Of a stretch of 64,000 nt of DNA, positions 1 through 11,800 are shown in pieces. A model generated the notes under the pieces. The model was not told where the DNA came from, searched no databases, and saw nothing but the letters and a program-made list of their open reading frames with translations. Position 1 is the stretch's first letter, and each line of letters starts with the position of its first letter. Location of the stretch: assembly GCA_013397455.1 (NCBI GenBank), contig VYZB01000135.1, forward strand, positions 1,807,012 through 1,871,011, read 5' to 3'. The translations under genes and the position numbers were made by a program. Source of the stretch: Crotophaga sulcirostris (lineage: Eukaryota; Chordata; Aves; Cuculiformes; Crotophagidae).

Positions 1-7
1 CCCAGAC

Positions 8-24
8 TTCTGTGATTCTATGAT
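8..24 (+). repeat. CR1 LINE 3' tail remnant
   Basis: The window opens with two CR1 terminal octamer-like units (TTCTGTG then ATTCTATGAT), the signature 3' end of avian CR1 elements on the plus strand. The body of the element would lie to the left of the window. Only the tail is visible. Confidence 0.5.
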
Positions 25-26
25 AA

Positions 27-298
27 ACACACAGCCCTACACACAGATGCACCCACAGACACACACGCACAACACACACATGCATATGGACACATAGACA
101 TACATCACGTGCAGACACAGACACACAAATACACACACTCTCTCTCACACACACACACACATAAACATACAGACTTACACACACACACTTTCACACACAC
201 ACACTCACACACACACATATAAACACACAGACTTACACACACACTCTCTCTCACACACACACATATAAACACAGACTTACACACTTTCACACACACAC
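27..298. repeat. Compound CA-rich microsatellite/minisatellite
   Basis: Almost every second base is C or A in alternating CACACA blocks, interrupted by recurring blocks of the type ACATATAAACACACAGACTT and ACTCTCTCTCAC. These longer blocks recur several times between about 150 and 290, so a higher-order unit is superimposed on the dinucleotide. The minus strand gives a spurious Cys/Val-rich open frame, which is low-complexity translation and not a gene. Confidence 0.9.
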
Positions 299-300
299 AG

Positions 301-735
301 AGCTGCCCTGGGGCTCACAAAAGCCCGGCAGGACAGGGCCGGGCCGCGCCGCTGGGAAGGGCAAGGGCAGTCAGGGTCGCGGTAGCCCCCGGGTTGCCCA
401 CAGGAAGAGGGGACGCGGCGCGGGGAAGCCGCTCGCTACCGCATTCCAAGGGGACTACTTGTCGTTTTTCACTCCCCCTCCCTCCGCCGCCTGCTATGCG
501 GCTCGCGGAGCAACACTCAACCGTGAGGGCCGGTACTACTTTCTGGCAGAGAGCGGCGGCGGCACAAAAGGCGCGGCGGAGCGGGGCTGGGCAACGCGGG
601 GTTGGGGGTTTCTTCTTTTTTTTTTTTTCCCCCCCCTCTGTTCTCCGGGTGAAGGTATTGAGGCTAGGGCAGGCCCTCGGCCCTTGCTCATGTCGCGATC
701 GGGGTCGCCTTGGCCTTTCCGTATTTACCGGCCTG
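301..735. promoter_or_regulatory. CpG-rich block, possible promoter island edge
   Basis: The base composition turns abruptly GC- and CpG-rich (GCGCGGGG, GCGGCGGCGG, CGCGGCG) directly after the CA repeat and falls off near 735. In mammals the gene beyond the 3' side of MANSC1 is LRP6, whose 5' end faces MANSC1, so this could be the outer part of the LRP6 promoter island. I did not find LRP6 first-exon coding sequence on either strand, so ownership is inference only. The short open frames here lack recognisable protein features. Confidence 0.4.
616..636. repeat. Poly(T)13-poly(C)8 tract
   Basis: Thirteen T run directly into eight C within the CpG-rich block. It is a pure pyrimidine run, prone to length variation and sequencing error. 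Confidence 0.9.
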
Positions 736-743
736 CGGTGACT

Positions 744-852
744 GAATCACAGAATGCCCTGTGTTGGAAGGGACCCAAGGATCATCGAGTCCCATTCCCG
801 TCCCTGCACAGGACGGCCCCGGCGTTCACACCGTGTGCCTGAGTGAATGCGA
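744..852 (-). repeat. CR1 LINE fragment
   Basis: It begins with the inverted CR1 3' end (AATCACAGAATG, then TTGGAAGGGACCC and ATCATCGAGTCC) and continues with the CCCTGCACAGGACGGCCCC and ACCGTGTGCCTGAG segments typical of one CR1 subfamily. It is truncated after about 110 bp. The element is oriented on the minus strand. Confidence 0.8.
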
Positions 853-1036
853 AACAAAACGGGGGAGGAACCGGCTGTAATTGGTGTAATATCTGGGGCT
901 GTGGTATTCCGTGAGGCGAGGGGTTGTGGAATTAAGCAACAGGGTAAAATTAAGTTATAAATAAACCCCCCAGGGTGGAGGTTGAAGAGCATGAATTTTG
1001 ATCCTTCCCAGAGCAGAGCGAACAGGCATTCCTTGT

Positions 1037-1422
1037 AGAATCATAGAATGGCTTGGATTGGAAGGGACCTCAAAGCCCATCCACTTCCACCTCCCCTGCC
1101 ATGGGCAGGGACACCTCCCACCAGCCCAGGCTGCTCCAGGCCCCATCCAGCCTGGCCTTGAACACCCCCAGGGAGGGGGCACCCACAGCTTCCCTGGGCA
1201 ACCTGTGCCAGGGCCTCACCGCCCTCAGCGTGAAGAATTTCTTCCTAATGTCTAATCTAAATCTTCTCCCTTCCAATTTAAAGCCATTTCCCCTCGCTGC
1301 ACTCCCTGATTAAAAAGTCCCTCCCCAGCTTTCCTGTAGCCCTTTCAGGCACTGGAAGGCCACCGTGAGGTCTCCCAAGAGCCTTCTCTTCTCCAGGCTG
1401 AATGACCCCAACTTTCTTAGCC
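1037..1422 (-). repeat. CR1 LINE fragment (3' end)
   Basis: It starts with inverted CR1 3'-terminal sequence (AGAATCATAGAATGG, TTGGAAGGGACCT) and runs through the conserved 3' part of the element, including CCTCCCTGG-type and CTTCTCTTCTCCAGGCTGAA blocks. That corresponds to the C-terminal end of the CR1 reverse-transcriptase ORF plus the short 3' UTR. It is 5' truncated near 1422 and shows many substitutions and frame breaks. Confidence 0.95.
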
Positions 1423-4400
1423 TATATCAGTGGGACTCACTGCTTGCCTGATGTAATGCTGTGTGATTTATTTCCCTGCACTTTTGGCAGTAGTTTGGGG
1501 TTTTGTCCCCCTTGCTAAGATAAATGTAAGCTGGGTGTGTGCTGCTTGGACGTTATGTATAAAAACAAGTGGCCAATGTGCTGTGTTGAAACATAACTTA
1601 CTGATTTCCCCTCTTGCATGCGTGTAAACACATCATTTTCTTTCTGAAGTTAAAAAGTTATGATTTTGTAATACATCCCCACTTGATAAAAGCTTTCCTC
1701 CTTACCTATTTTGTTCATTCTTGATAAACAATACAAAATACAGCTTTCCTGCGTTTCCTCTGGATGAGAAAATCTACTTCAGGATTTCTACAAAGAGTAT
1801 CAAGTCTAAATGTCTATGTCAAGTTCTCCCTCTCTCACAGAGTCTGACAGCTGGTAAGTAGGATAACGATATGAGGCAGAACAACTTACAGCATAATTTG
1901 AGATTCAGAAGCATGTATTATTTTCAGGATTATTAGAAACTTATGGAAACATTTAACTTTTAATTTCATATCTGTTGAACGTATATTTTCATAGCTTTTC
2001 TTGTGATTACAGTAGGAGATAACATCTGGGCCAGATTAAAGACCCGTGCATTGTACAGTGACTCTAACGTCAGGCTCCTGGAGTCATGTGATAATATCAG
2101 ATTCTCAGCTCTTACTAGGGCAGGAAACAGAGCTTTTTATGGAAAGAAGTGTATTTCCAAACTTCAAAATTGCAAGAAAAGATTGATTTTGAAAATGTGA
2201 ACAGTGTGACTCAACAGCAATTACCTGCCTGAGGCCAGGTCTACATTACCAAATGTTGTCCTTGAATCTCTGCTGGATGAAATAGCCTCCTCTGTTACTG
2301 TGCTGTCAGCTCGGAGGATTAACGAATTCGAGCAAGATCCACATGGATAGAGGAGGGGAAGGGCTTGCCATCCAAAAGTGTACCTAGACAGCAGGTAACC
2401 CACATCTAACCCTTGCTGTCACGACTATATTTTACAGGAAGAGGCAGATGGAGCTCACTGCCTGTTCCATTTATTTTCACTATTTAACTGGAATCACAGC
2501 AGAAAAAGAGGTTTGTGGAGGTATGTATTTCTTCCTTTCACTGTACACTCCTAATGTTGCACCATCTGTGATTAACCTCTTAGGAACTATGGCAGATCAG
2601 TAATGGATTCTTCGTATCTTATTTGTGCAGCGCACAGCTGGGGAAAACCTCAACCCTGAACCCCTGCATCACAGAACACATTTCTCTACGTGCTGTTCCT
2701 TCTCAAATCTTATCTGTTTTGCTGGAAACAGTCTGGTGTCTTGGCTGTCTCCCTTGGGAGCCTGATCCCCTGCCTGGTTGCTCTTACTCTTAAAGACGTC
2801 TTCCCTGCTGTCTGTGCTGACTGGTTTTGGTTTTAGTTTTCAAACATTATATTCTGTCACCTTCACACTGGTGCATTTCACTATTTTTATGTAATTCCAT
2901 TTCCTTTCCTGCTTGGATTTCCTTTGAGCATTTTAATGATTATTGGTGTCACCTCCCTCAGCCTAGTCCCCTTCCCCCCAGCCTGCATAGAGACAGTGCT
3001 CCTCTCTCTCTTCCAGCCCAGGCAGCCTTTTTGAACCCTTTTTTTCCCCATCAGTGCTTATGATTCAAGATCAAGCCTGGGCCCAAACTATTTGTCAGCG
3101 TTCCTTCTTATTCATACACATAGAATTAACTCCAAGGTAGAGGTTTTACAAAGAAAAATAGGAGGCAAGATTACTGCAAACAGAAAAGCCTCTGATAAGC
3201 AAGGGTTCTCTGAGATGATTATAGTCCTTTATTTGAGCTCAAAGTCGAAGTAAATGGGAGCAGAGAGGGAATGTCGCTTTTTAGTAAGAAGCTCCCCTTG
3301 TTGGATACAGTTATTTGTATTAACCTTTGAAAGAGAAACCTTAGTTTGCCAGCTCACATCCCGTCTGAGGCTTCAGCTGCTAAGAAACCTGCTCAGCCTT
3401 ACCCTTTCCTCTGGACTTAGATGGCAGCTCAATGATACAAGAGCTTTCAAAGGGCTTTTTTTCAATACTCAGGTTAGTTCCCTGGTTTGGTTGGTGGCCC
3501 AGCCTCATAAGCAGTTGTGTCAGCACACAGAACAGCAAGGGATGGCAGCTGGAGCTCCTGAAACCAGTGCCAAAGTCCCTCTGTCAGTGAACTGTGCCTC
3601 AAGGTCCTGTGGGGTCAGTGGGATCTTTTGTAGGACCGGAACCAAAGTCCCTAATATGCAAAAGCTGTTAGGAGAAGATGGCTGCTCAGCAAATGAATTT
3701 GTGGCTGCCCACATCACAGAAACTGCTATCATAATTGGCTCTCTCGCTGAATGTCTCAACAAGAATTAATGGGCATGGTGTGGTGAAATCCTGGTCCCTC
3801 TGAAGTCAATGGCAAAACTCTCATCGACTTCAAAAGGGCCAAGGTTTTGTACTGAAACTCTAGCTCAAGTCCTCTCTTGCCCCTAGCAGGGAAGTCCACA
3901 GCACTGTAGCTTGGGAAATGAGGAGTGAAGTAGTGATGACTTCACCAATATTGCCTGTTACAACCATTTCGCAGATAAAACAGGACACCCGGAGTTGCAG
4001 CATCATTACTTTGCCACTTTGCCTAGGTCATACAGCTTATGAAGAAAAATTCTTCATCCAACTCTTCCCCAAAAGAAGGTCAGCTCTAATAAATGTGATA
4101 GATATACCTGGCAGTTTATCCTGTTGCAAGAGTGCAATGGGTTCACCATGGTGTTCCTCCTTTAATGGATAGAGTACCAGGTCCTCTAGTCCTTCCTAAA
4201 GTTCAGTAACAAGCAGATATTTTTTTTTCCTTTGCTTTTATTCCCATACCATATAAATGGCACATTTTCACCAGGACATAGGCAGCTTACAAGCAGATTT
4301 CCTTGGACTGATAATTATGTCTTTATTCCAGGCATTTTCTCCAGGCCATGAGGCCTCATTTGTCATTGCAGTTACTGTCTGCAGGGTTCCCCCAGCAGTC

Positions 4401-7400
4401 TATCAAACCACAGCAAAAAATAGCACTCCTGCTACTTCTGTGGCAATTTTCCCATCAAACACCCCATCAACTCCCTTTTTTGTCACATACCAAGTTGCCT
4501 CTTCTCCTTGCATTTTAGAACTACCTTCCCTCACTTCCCCCACCCCCCACTGCATGTAATACCTATTCTTTCTTTCCCATCTCCTCTACCAGAAAAGGTT
4601 GCTTGGTGCCCAGGATAAGAACTGTGTTTCTTTGTGGCTAAAAGAAAAAATCCTTACAACAAAAAAACTTCACAGAGGAGAAGGTGCTCAAGTTCAGCAG
4701 CCCATAGAGGCAAGCTAGTCCAACAGGAATCTGGAGATATCCCCAAGGGGAAATATGAAATAAGATGACCTGAAAGGCTTGGGCATTTTCTTTACGCCTT
4801 TGGAGAAACATTTGGACTCCTGCTGATGGTGCATCCGAGGTCACACTGTCTACCTACTACCTCTTTTCTCCTTTTCCATCTCCCAGGGAGTTGAAAACAG
4901 CAGTGCCTGAGGATACACTTCTCCAGTGGTCGTGTTTTCAGTGTGAACCATGTAGGATTCTGATTTTAATTTGGCACTGCCCACCAGACCACAGGGCAAG
5001 TCCTTATGAATATTTAGCCAAAGCTACATTTCAAAGCCAAATTATAAAAATGTCATTTGAGAAAGTTACAGTTCTAAAATTTGTTAAGTGCTTTAATGCT
5101 AGGTCAATACAGCAAAAGCATCCTTTTAAAAGAGCTCACATTTCAGGCTGACATACACCAAAACACTATTTTGTTTTAGTTTCCTCATATTTTCAAAACC
5201 AGTCAGCATCTGGGCTCTATTAACTATAACGTGCGGGCCTTTTAAGCAACAACAATTTAAGAATATTTCCTTTTCAATCCCCTTTCATGGAGTTCAACAT
5301 TTTGCAATACACATCCATAATATTTACCAATTCTGCTTTGCACTGCAGCCTTTGAAGTTTAAAAATTAGTTACTGGTAAAGCATTCTACATTTGCTTGCA
5401 CTCTTTTTATTCACATGGATCAATGACTAGAATTTATGACTATGGTCAGAAAAGGTAAGCCACTGTGTCACACTAATTAGCAATCTTTCCTACAACTATT
5501 TCCAGTCTTTATGTAATGTACACAGTGGGACACACCATCTATGCATAAAAAAGAGCTCATTTGCAAATTGAAATAGCCACTTTGGGGCTAAAGTGCTGTA
5601 TCATGGAAATCCTATGCTTGCCAGTTTATGGCAAGCAGAGAGACTCGTCCCTCTCCAAACTCCGGGAGGAAGATTTAGATTTATTTATATTTATATTTAT
5701 ACATTCTTTCTATTTATATATAAATTAGACTGCAATTCAGCCGAGACACTAAGCACCTGAAGAATATGGCTATGAATCATCCACCGTGATATCACTTCAG
5801 GTGTGTTATTTTTATTAGCTGTTAGGTAAGTTCTCAAAATAGGCTGGAAAAGCAAGACGAGCTCCTCAGAGCAGAAAAGAGTGCCCTCTAATGGCTAATC
5901 TTTAGGTTTCATGTCTGCGACATGAAGACCTCTTGATTTGTAAAATAGGGTCATACAAATGCAAAATGTTGGAATACCTTATTAGTTCAAGGAAAACCCA
6001 AATCTTTTTTACCTTCTTAATTGTTTTACAGGTAGTAATTAAAAATAAGGATGGAGGCATATTCTTGATAACATTTTCATTAAATTACCATTACCAAGGA
6101 TTTCTCAAAGAAAAATCGATGCTTCTGACAATTCAGAACTATTACTTGTACTCTATTCTATAAGTTTTAGGTCTCACTGTGGCAAATGTGTTTCAAGGCC
6201 TGGAAAGGCAGTATGCAGGACACATGTAAGTCCCCAGTTTATTTCAGAATCAGAAAAACGATTGTGAATGCCCTAGAGCATGACACCACTATTGAATGAG
6301 TAAACTTCAAGGGCAACATCCTTACCTTTTTTAAAAAAAGAAAAAAAAATCTTTAAATAAACTAATGACAATGCAGAACATAATTTTAATTAGTCCTTGC
6401 TCACTTCTCAACGAATGAAACCGCAAGAAAAGTGACATTGGCACACTGGATGATTCTGCAGCCTGTCCTTTTTAAGAGGCCTTATCAGTAATTTAGTTAG
6501 TGGATTTCTGGTTTGGCAGAGACATTGTGAGCTTTGCATCAGAGCTATTGGACTTGGAAGGAATGGCTGAAGTGGAAAGAGAGTGCCGCAGCTCTAAGTG
6601 CAGGGTATGCTGTAGCCACCCGTACCTCCACAAAAGATACTTGAAATACAGGCACAGGACAGCAAAAACCTCCACATGTATTCACCCTGGCCATTAGCTA
6701 AAGTGTCTCCCATTGATTTCATTGCCTGTTACAGCAGGGATGAATGTGGGTCCTTAAGCTTGCACTGGCTCCATATATAAAGGTTTCCACGGCTTATGAC
6801 CTGTAACTCATTCTTCATGTGATGAGAGGATGGAAGAGGCAATTATATATGATTGAAGTCTCATTTGCTGCTCTTCCATCTCCATTAGTTCTTTGAATAA
6901 TTTCCTTGCAGTGTGGACTTCGATAAAGACTCTTCCAGTACAGCTGGCAAGTAAATGTAGATAAGTGACAAAGGAAAACACAGAGAAAGGCAGACACACT
7001 CCCCTAATGTATTTGTTAAAACAGTTGTGCCTGCTATAAAGATATTATTGAAGGATCATCATATTCCATTTTGGAATAATTTGATTCTACTTTCTCCTCT
7101 CAAGGAAAAAAAACCTGATTAGAGTGAGGCTATCCAATCCATTCCTCATCCTCCCTTCTCCCCCCTCTCCCCAGTCAAACCCACAAAGACAGTATTCGGT
7201 CACATGGATGTTTGAATAAAAAACAGTGAATCGTGTCTGAATAGCCCTGACTCATAAAGCTCCTTCCAATGTCTTTTTCAACGTCGGAGCTTTGCAGTTA
7301 ATGCAACTTCTACTAATTTTTTCTTTCCTACAATTGTGAAAAATCTAATACCTTAGAATGATCTGAAAAGAGCTTACACAGAACAAAATCCCCATTTAAT

Positions 7401-7794
7401 CTTGGCATATTAAGAAATCTTTTCTTTGAACAATACATTTTAAATGCTATTTTCCCCAAACACTTTTTTTTTAATTTTAGATAAGCAAAGCTCTAAGTGT
7501 TGAAAGAAATTATGATTTAGAGTCTTATCTTTCTTTGCAGTTTAGGCATCCTGGCACTTTAACTGGAGGAAACATTAGCGAGGATATGTGCTTCCTATGG
7601 TACACTGTGGCAGTAAATCATGAACTCAGTATATCAAAAGGTGTTCCAGTCACCATGTTAAAAAAACAAGGGGAGGCAAAGACCGAAACAACTTAAAGAT
7701 AGGAGGAAAAAATATTTGCAGAACGTTGTGTATACCGGTTGCTTAGTTGTTGCTCCCACTTCATTTTCTACACTTTGGTTATAGTCACAGAGAC
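1423..7794. other. Intergenic DNA, no gene recognised
   Basis: This stretch of unique-looking, AT-leaning DNA shows no splice-site-bounded open frame I can assign to a protein family on either strand. The longest stop-free run starting with ATG is 171 codons at 3254-3769 (+), which has no recognisable motif. Short T-rich and A-rich runs occur (for example 4220-4230, 6330-6350), plus an AT tract at 5670-5730. Regulatory elements may be present but cannot be recognised from one sequence. Confidence 0.6.
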
Positions 7795-8832
7795 ATAGAA
7801 TCATTGAACTACAGAATCGCAGAATGGTTTGGGTTGAAAGGGGCCCTTAAAGATCATCTAGTCCACTCCCTCCCTGCCAGGAGCAAGGACATCTTTCACT
7901 ACATCACGTTGCTCAAAGCTTCATCCAACCTGACCTCAAACATTTCTAATGATGGGGCATCCACAGCTTCTTTATGTCCAATGTAGACCTACCCTCTTTC
8001 AGTTTAAAACCATCACCCCTTGTCCTGTCATTTACAGGCCCTGGTAAAAAATCTCTTTCCACTTTTCTTACAAGCTTCCTTTAAGTACTGAAAGATCACC
8101 ATAAGGTGTTCCCAGAGCCTTCTTTTTTTCAGGCTGAACAACTCCAACTCTCTCACCCTTTCTTCATAGGAGAGGTGTTCCATCCCTCCGACCATTTTCA
8201 TGGCAATCTGCTGGACCTGCTCTAACAGGTTCATGTCTAACAGGTCCAGGACCCCAGAACTGGATGCAGTACTCCAGGTGGAGTCTCGTAAGAGTGGAGT
8301 AGAGAGGGAGAACCACCTCCCTTGACCTGCTGGTTACACATTTTTTTAATGCAGCCCAGGGTACAATTGGCTTTTTGGGCTGCAAGCACATGTTACCGGC
8401 CGATATCTGAATTTCATCTACCAGTATCCCCAAGTCCCTCTCCACAGGGCTCAATCCATTCATTTCTCAGTCTGTATTGATACTGGGGCTTGCCCTGACA
8501 CAGGTGCAGAACCTTGCACTTGGCCTTGTTGGTCTTCATGAGGTTCACATGTGCCCACCTCTCAAGCCTGTCAAGTTCCCTCTGGATGGCATCCCATCCC
8601 TCAGGCATGTCAACTGCACCACTCAGCTTGGTGTCATCCACAGACTTAATGTGGGTGCACTCAGTCCCTCTATCTATGCCACTGATAAATATATTGAACA
8701 GTATTGATCCAAGTACAGACCACTGAGGGACACCACTTATTACTGATGTCCAATCTGACACTGAGCCATTGCCTGCAACTTTCTGGATGTGGCCATCCAG
8801 CTAATTGCTTTTCCATCCATCAAACCCATAGC
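7795..8832 (-). repeat. CR1 LINE, long degenerate copy with RT remnants
   Basis: The longest CR1 copy in the left half. Read on the minus strand from about 8832 to 7795, it encodes broken pieces of the CR1 reverse transcriptase. The region near 8761-8640 gives a GVPQ.SVLG.ILFN.FI segment followed by a degraded catalytic box: the usual F/Y-A-D-D reads S-V-D-D. Downstream come the thumb-like region and the conserved FSLEKRR-type motif. Several frameshifts separate the pieces, so no functional protein remains. The 3' end at 7795-7830 has several AGAATC units. Confidence 0.95.
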
Positions 8833-11800
8833 AGAACTGTAGCTCTTGGTCTCATTCAGTGCCACAGCAACTCCCTCTGTTTCTGCACAGGAAGTTTGGA
8901 GCGCTCATCTATGCATCTGCCAGTTCTTTTTATTATTCTTTCCATTAAATATGTGCAATGATTTATACTAACATGAACACAAATCGTTTAAGACTTGTGC
9001 CTCGTGTGTAGGTGGAACACTTGTCATGGCTCTTTTGAGACAAACAAGGAACAAAATATTTTTTTTCTGAGACACAGTTATTTATTTCAATAGATTCAGA
9101 AGGATGTCTTTATGAACAAAATCCACTCAACATTATGCAGCTCTGGATCCTTGACATATGAGTCACCCATTTATTATTTTGCTACATGGATACCATTTCA
9201 AAAGAAAGTTTAAAACATCAAAATTCAAGTTTAAAATACTGTTCAGTTTTCAACAGGAAGATCTGAAAACTAAAGCAAAACACAATCTAGCAAATAAAAG
9301 CACAAATTGTGTTTTTCTGTTCCTGTACAAAACCTCTACTCTTGAACAATGTTGGATAGGTGAAGGAACAGCTGTGCAGGAAAACAAGGTATAGGATAGA
9401 TACTGAGTTTTCACAACTGATATTAATAGGGTGAAATAAATATGAATTGAGCTGAGTTAAAGATTCAAACAAGATTTGTTACATTTTAGGTCAAAAGCCA
9501 AGTGAGAAATACACAGTCTTTCCTGGAGAGACCTATCTTGTTTTACTTGGTCTCTTACGAGACCTGCAACCAAGGTGGTTTCTAATTAGGACATAATCAA
9601 CATTCAATCAGGTGAAAATTATCAAAAGGAAAAAAAAAATCAAGGTCAGCTACAAGGTTATAAACTTTACCTCCAAAACAAGACTCATCTTTTTAATTCA
9701 CCTTGCAAGCCTACTTTCCTTCTACAGTCTCAGCTGGAATGTAGGTGTCAGAACCCAGCAGAACAGGTACAAGGACCGGTGTCTCACTTGCCTGCTAATG
9801 CATGGTGACTTGCTGTTGTGCAAGGTTGTGGACCCGCACTGCTACATCTACCCTCTTTAACTTCATCTGGATTGCTTCCCCGGGCAATCTTCTTCTATGT
9901 TCCAAACACCTGATGTTTTGCAAAGTCAGGTGATGCTCCAAATACAAGGAAGTAAACTGCACTTTAACTGCCTGTAGCACATATGCACTTTATTAGTTGT
10001 TCTTTTTGCTGTTGCTGGTGTATGCAGACTAAGTTCTCAGAAATCACTTCCGTTATCAATTGATGGGGTGGCCAGCGGAGAAGTTTGCTGTCAACAGTGA
10101 TAGCCATTTTTAGTGACTGCAAAAACATCATGGCACTTGAACCACCCTCAAACTCACACTTGAGATGAAAGCTCCAACATATTTCTTGAAAAGCTTACCT
10201 ACCCTCTCTCCGCTAGACATAGCACATGCTTAGACTTCAGCATTCCGGTCTGTTGCTTTTCAAACTCTACCATCCTTTACAAGGTTCACTTTAATGGGGT
10301 GTACCCTTGCTTTATGTATTTGTCAGAGTAGGAAAGTGACATGTGTATCTTGTTAAGTTTAGTAGCCAGCAGCATAGCGCAATCTGTTCTCACTTGTTTA
10401 AAACTATACCTCACAGACAAATTATTTTTTTCACTTTCTAAAATGGAGAACTCTGTAAAGGCAACACATAGCATGTGCCAAATTTGGAGTCTTTCCAGAA
10501 ATAGTGTGCCCGAGTTATCACACAGTGGAAAAACATTTGAACTCCTTATTGCATGCCCTGAAACAAAACAAAGACAACATTGTTGTAGTTAAATAATCAC
10601 AAGCAGCTGGGAAAATGGTTTTCAGATTCGTTTAGAAATTTTACCTCTGGGCTGAGAAGTCCTGTCATCCTATACGGTAGTTGTTTTGGAAAGTTATGAG
10701 CCACCAAGTGGGAGGATTTGACCTAGAGCTAAAACTATGTGCAGACCCTCCACTGACATCAATGGGAGTTGCACGCACAAAGACAGAGCAGCACACAGCC
10801 ACCGAAGTAAAGGGATCATCTCACTCATAATTACCTGTGGCATCCAAACTTACTTGGATCCTTACTTGGAGGATCCAAATCCTTACACAGAAAGATTTCA
10901 GTAATGTCAGTGGAATTTGGATTTAGGGCTAGGAAAAAAAGGCTCTTTCATAAAAGCAAACAGAAAAACTTAGAAATTAACTGAACAGTGGGCAAGCCTA
11001 TAGGAAATCTGTGTCATAGTGAGGGTTTTTCTGCAACAGTAAATATTTGAACTTTGTGCAAATTTCCAGTCTAGGTGTTGTTGAGAATAGATGCAAAAGT
11101 CAAAATATGAATGTTGAAGCACCACTGATGACATCCTTCTTTCAGTGTAAGTGTGGCACAGAGAAAATAGGGTGCTGTTCCCAGTGGCTTTTGAATGTTC
11201 AGCCAGAACTCAGCTGCTTTTCTATGTGGCAGGTACCAAGGCATCTTATAAGCACTTACACCTTAGGTAGCCATCCTTACCATCCTAGCGTTCTGAAGAA
11301 ACACCTTTGTGGTATTCAGAGTGACTGCTCAAATCAGGAAATGTTTCAAAACATGCCTATGGTTTAGCCAGTCTAACTTACAACATCTTGAAGTTGTACT
11401 GGATGTTAACTGCTTTTTAAATTTCTCTGAGAAAATACAGAGTGCACAAATTATCTGATGCCTATTCCTGGGTGTTGTCAGTCTGATGCAATTTTCAATT
11501 TTCTACTAAAAACAAAGCAAACCAAAAGAAAGAGGGATCAAAACACCTCAGACATAGCATAAACTCTTTTGGCACTTAAGCCAATGACATTTTATAGGTT
11601 GGAAGGAGTAACAGAATAGAAGTTAAGGCACAGCCCTTTGATTTTTTTTCATTAGGTAAGCTAGTATGCAGAAAACAGCAATCCAGCATAGTTGTAGTGA
11701 AACATAAAAATACATTTAGTCATTGTTTATAATATCTACCAAGCACAAAGGGGAAGGACCAGCAGTTTTACGCTTTGCACTTTCATACCCTCAAGAAGTG

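Noticed and set aside
105..296. Cys/Val-rich 63-codon open frame
   Set aside because: Translation of the CA-rich repeat; not a protein.
8414..8761. Reverse-transcriptase-like open frame as a possible gene
   Set aside because: It is part of the degenerate CR1 at 7795-8832: the catalytic box is mutated to S-V-D-D and frameshifts surround it.
10854..10878. TTGGATCC-centred near-inverted repeat as a regulatory site
   Set aside because: The arms are short (8 bp), the unit partly reflects a tandem ACTTGGATCC/ACTTGGAGGATCC repeat, and there is no gene nearby to regulate.
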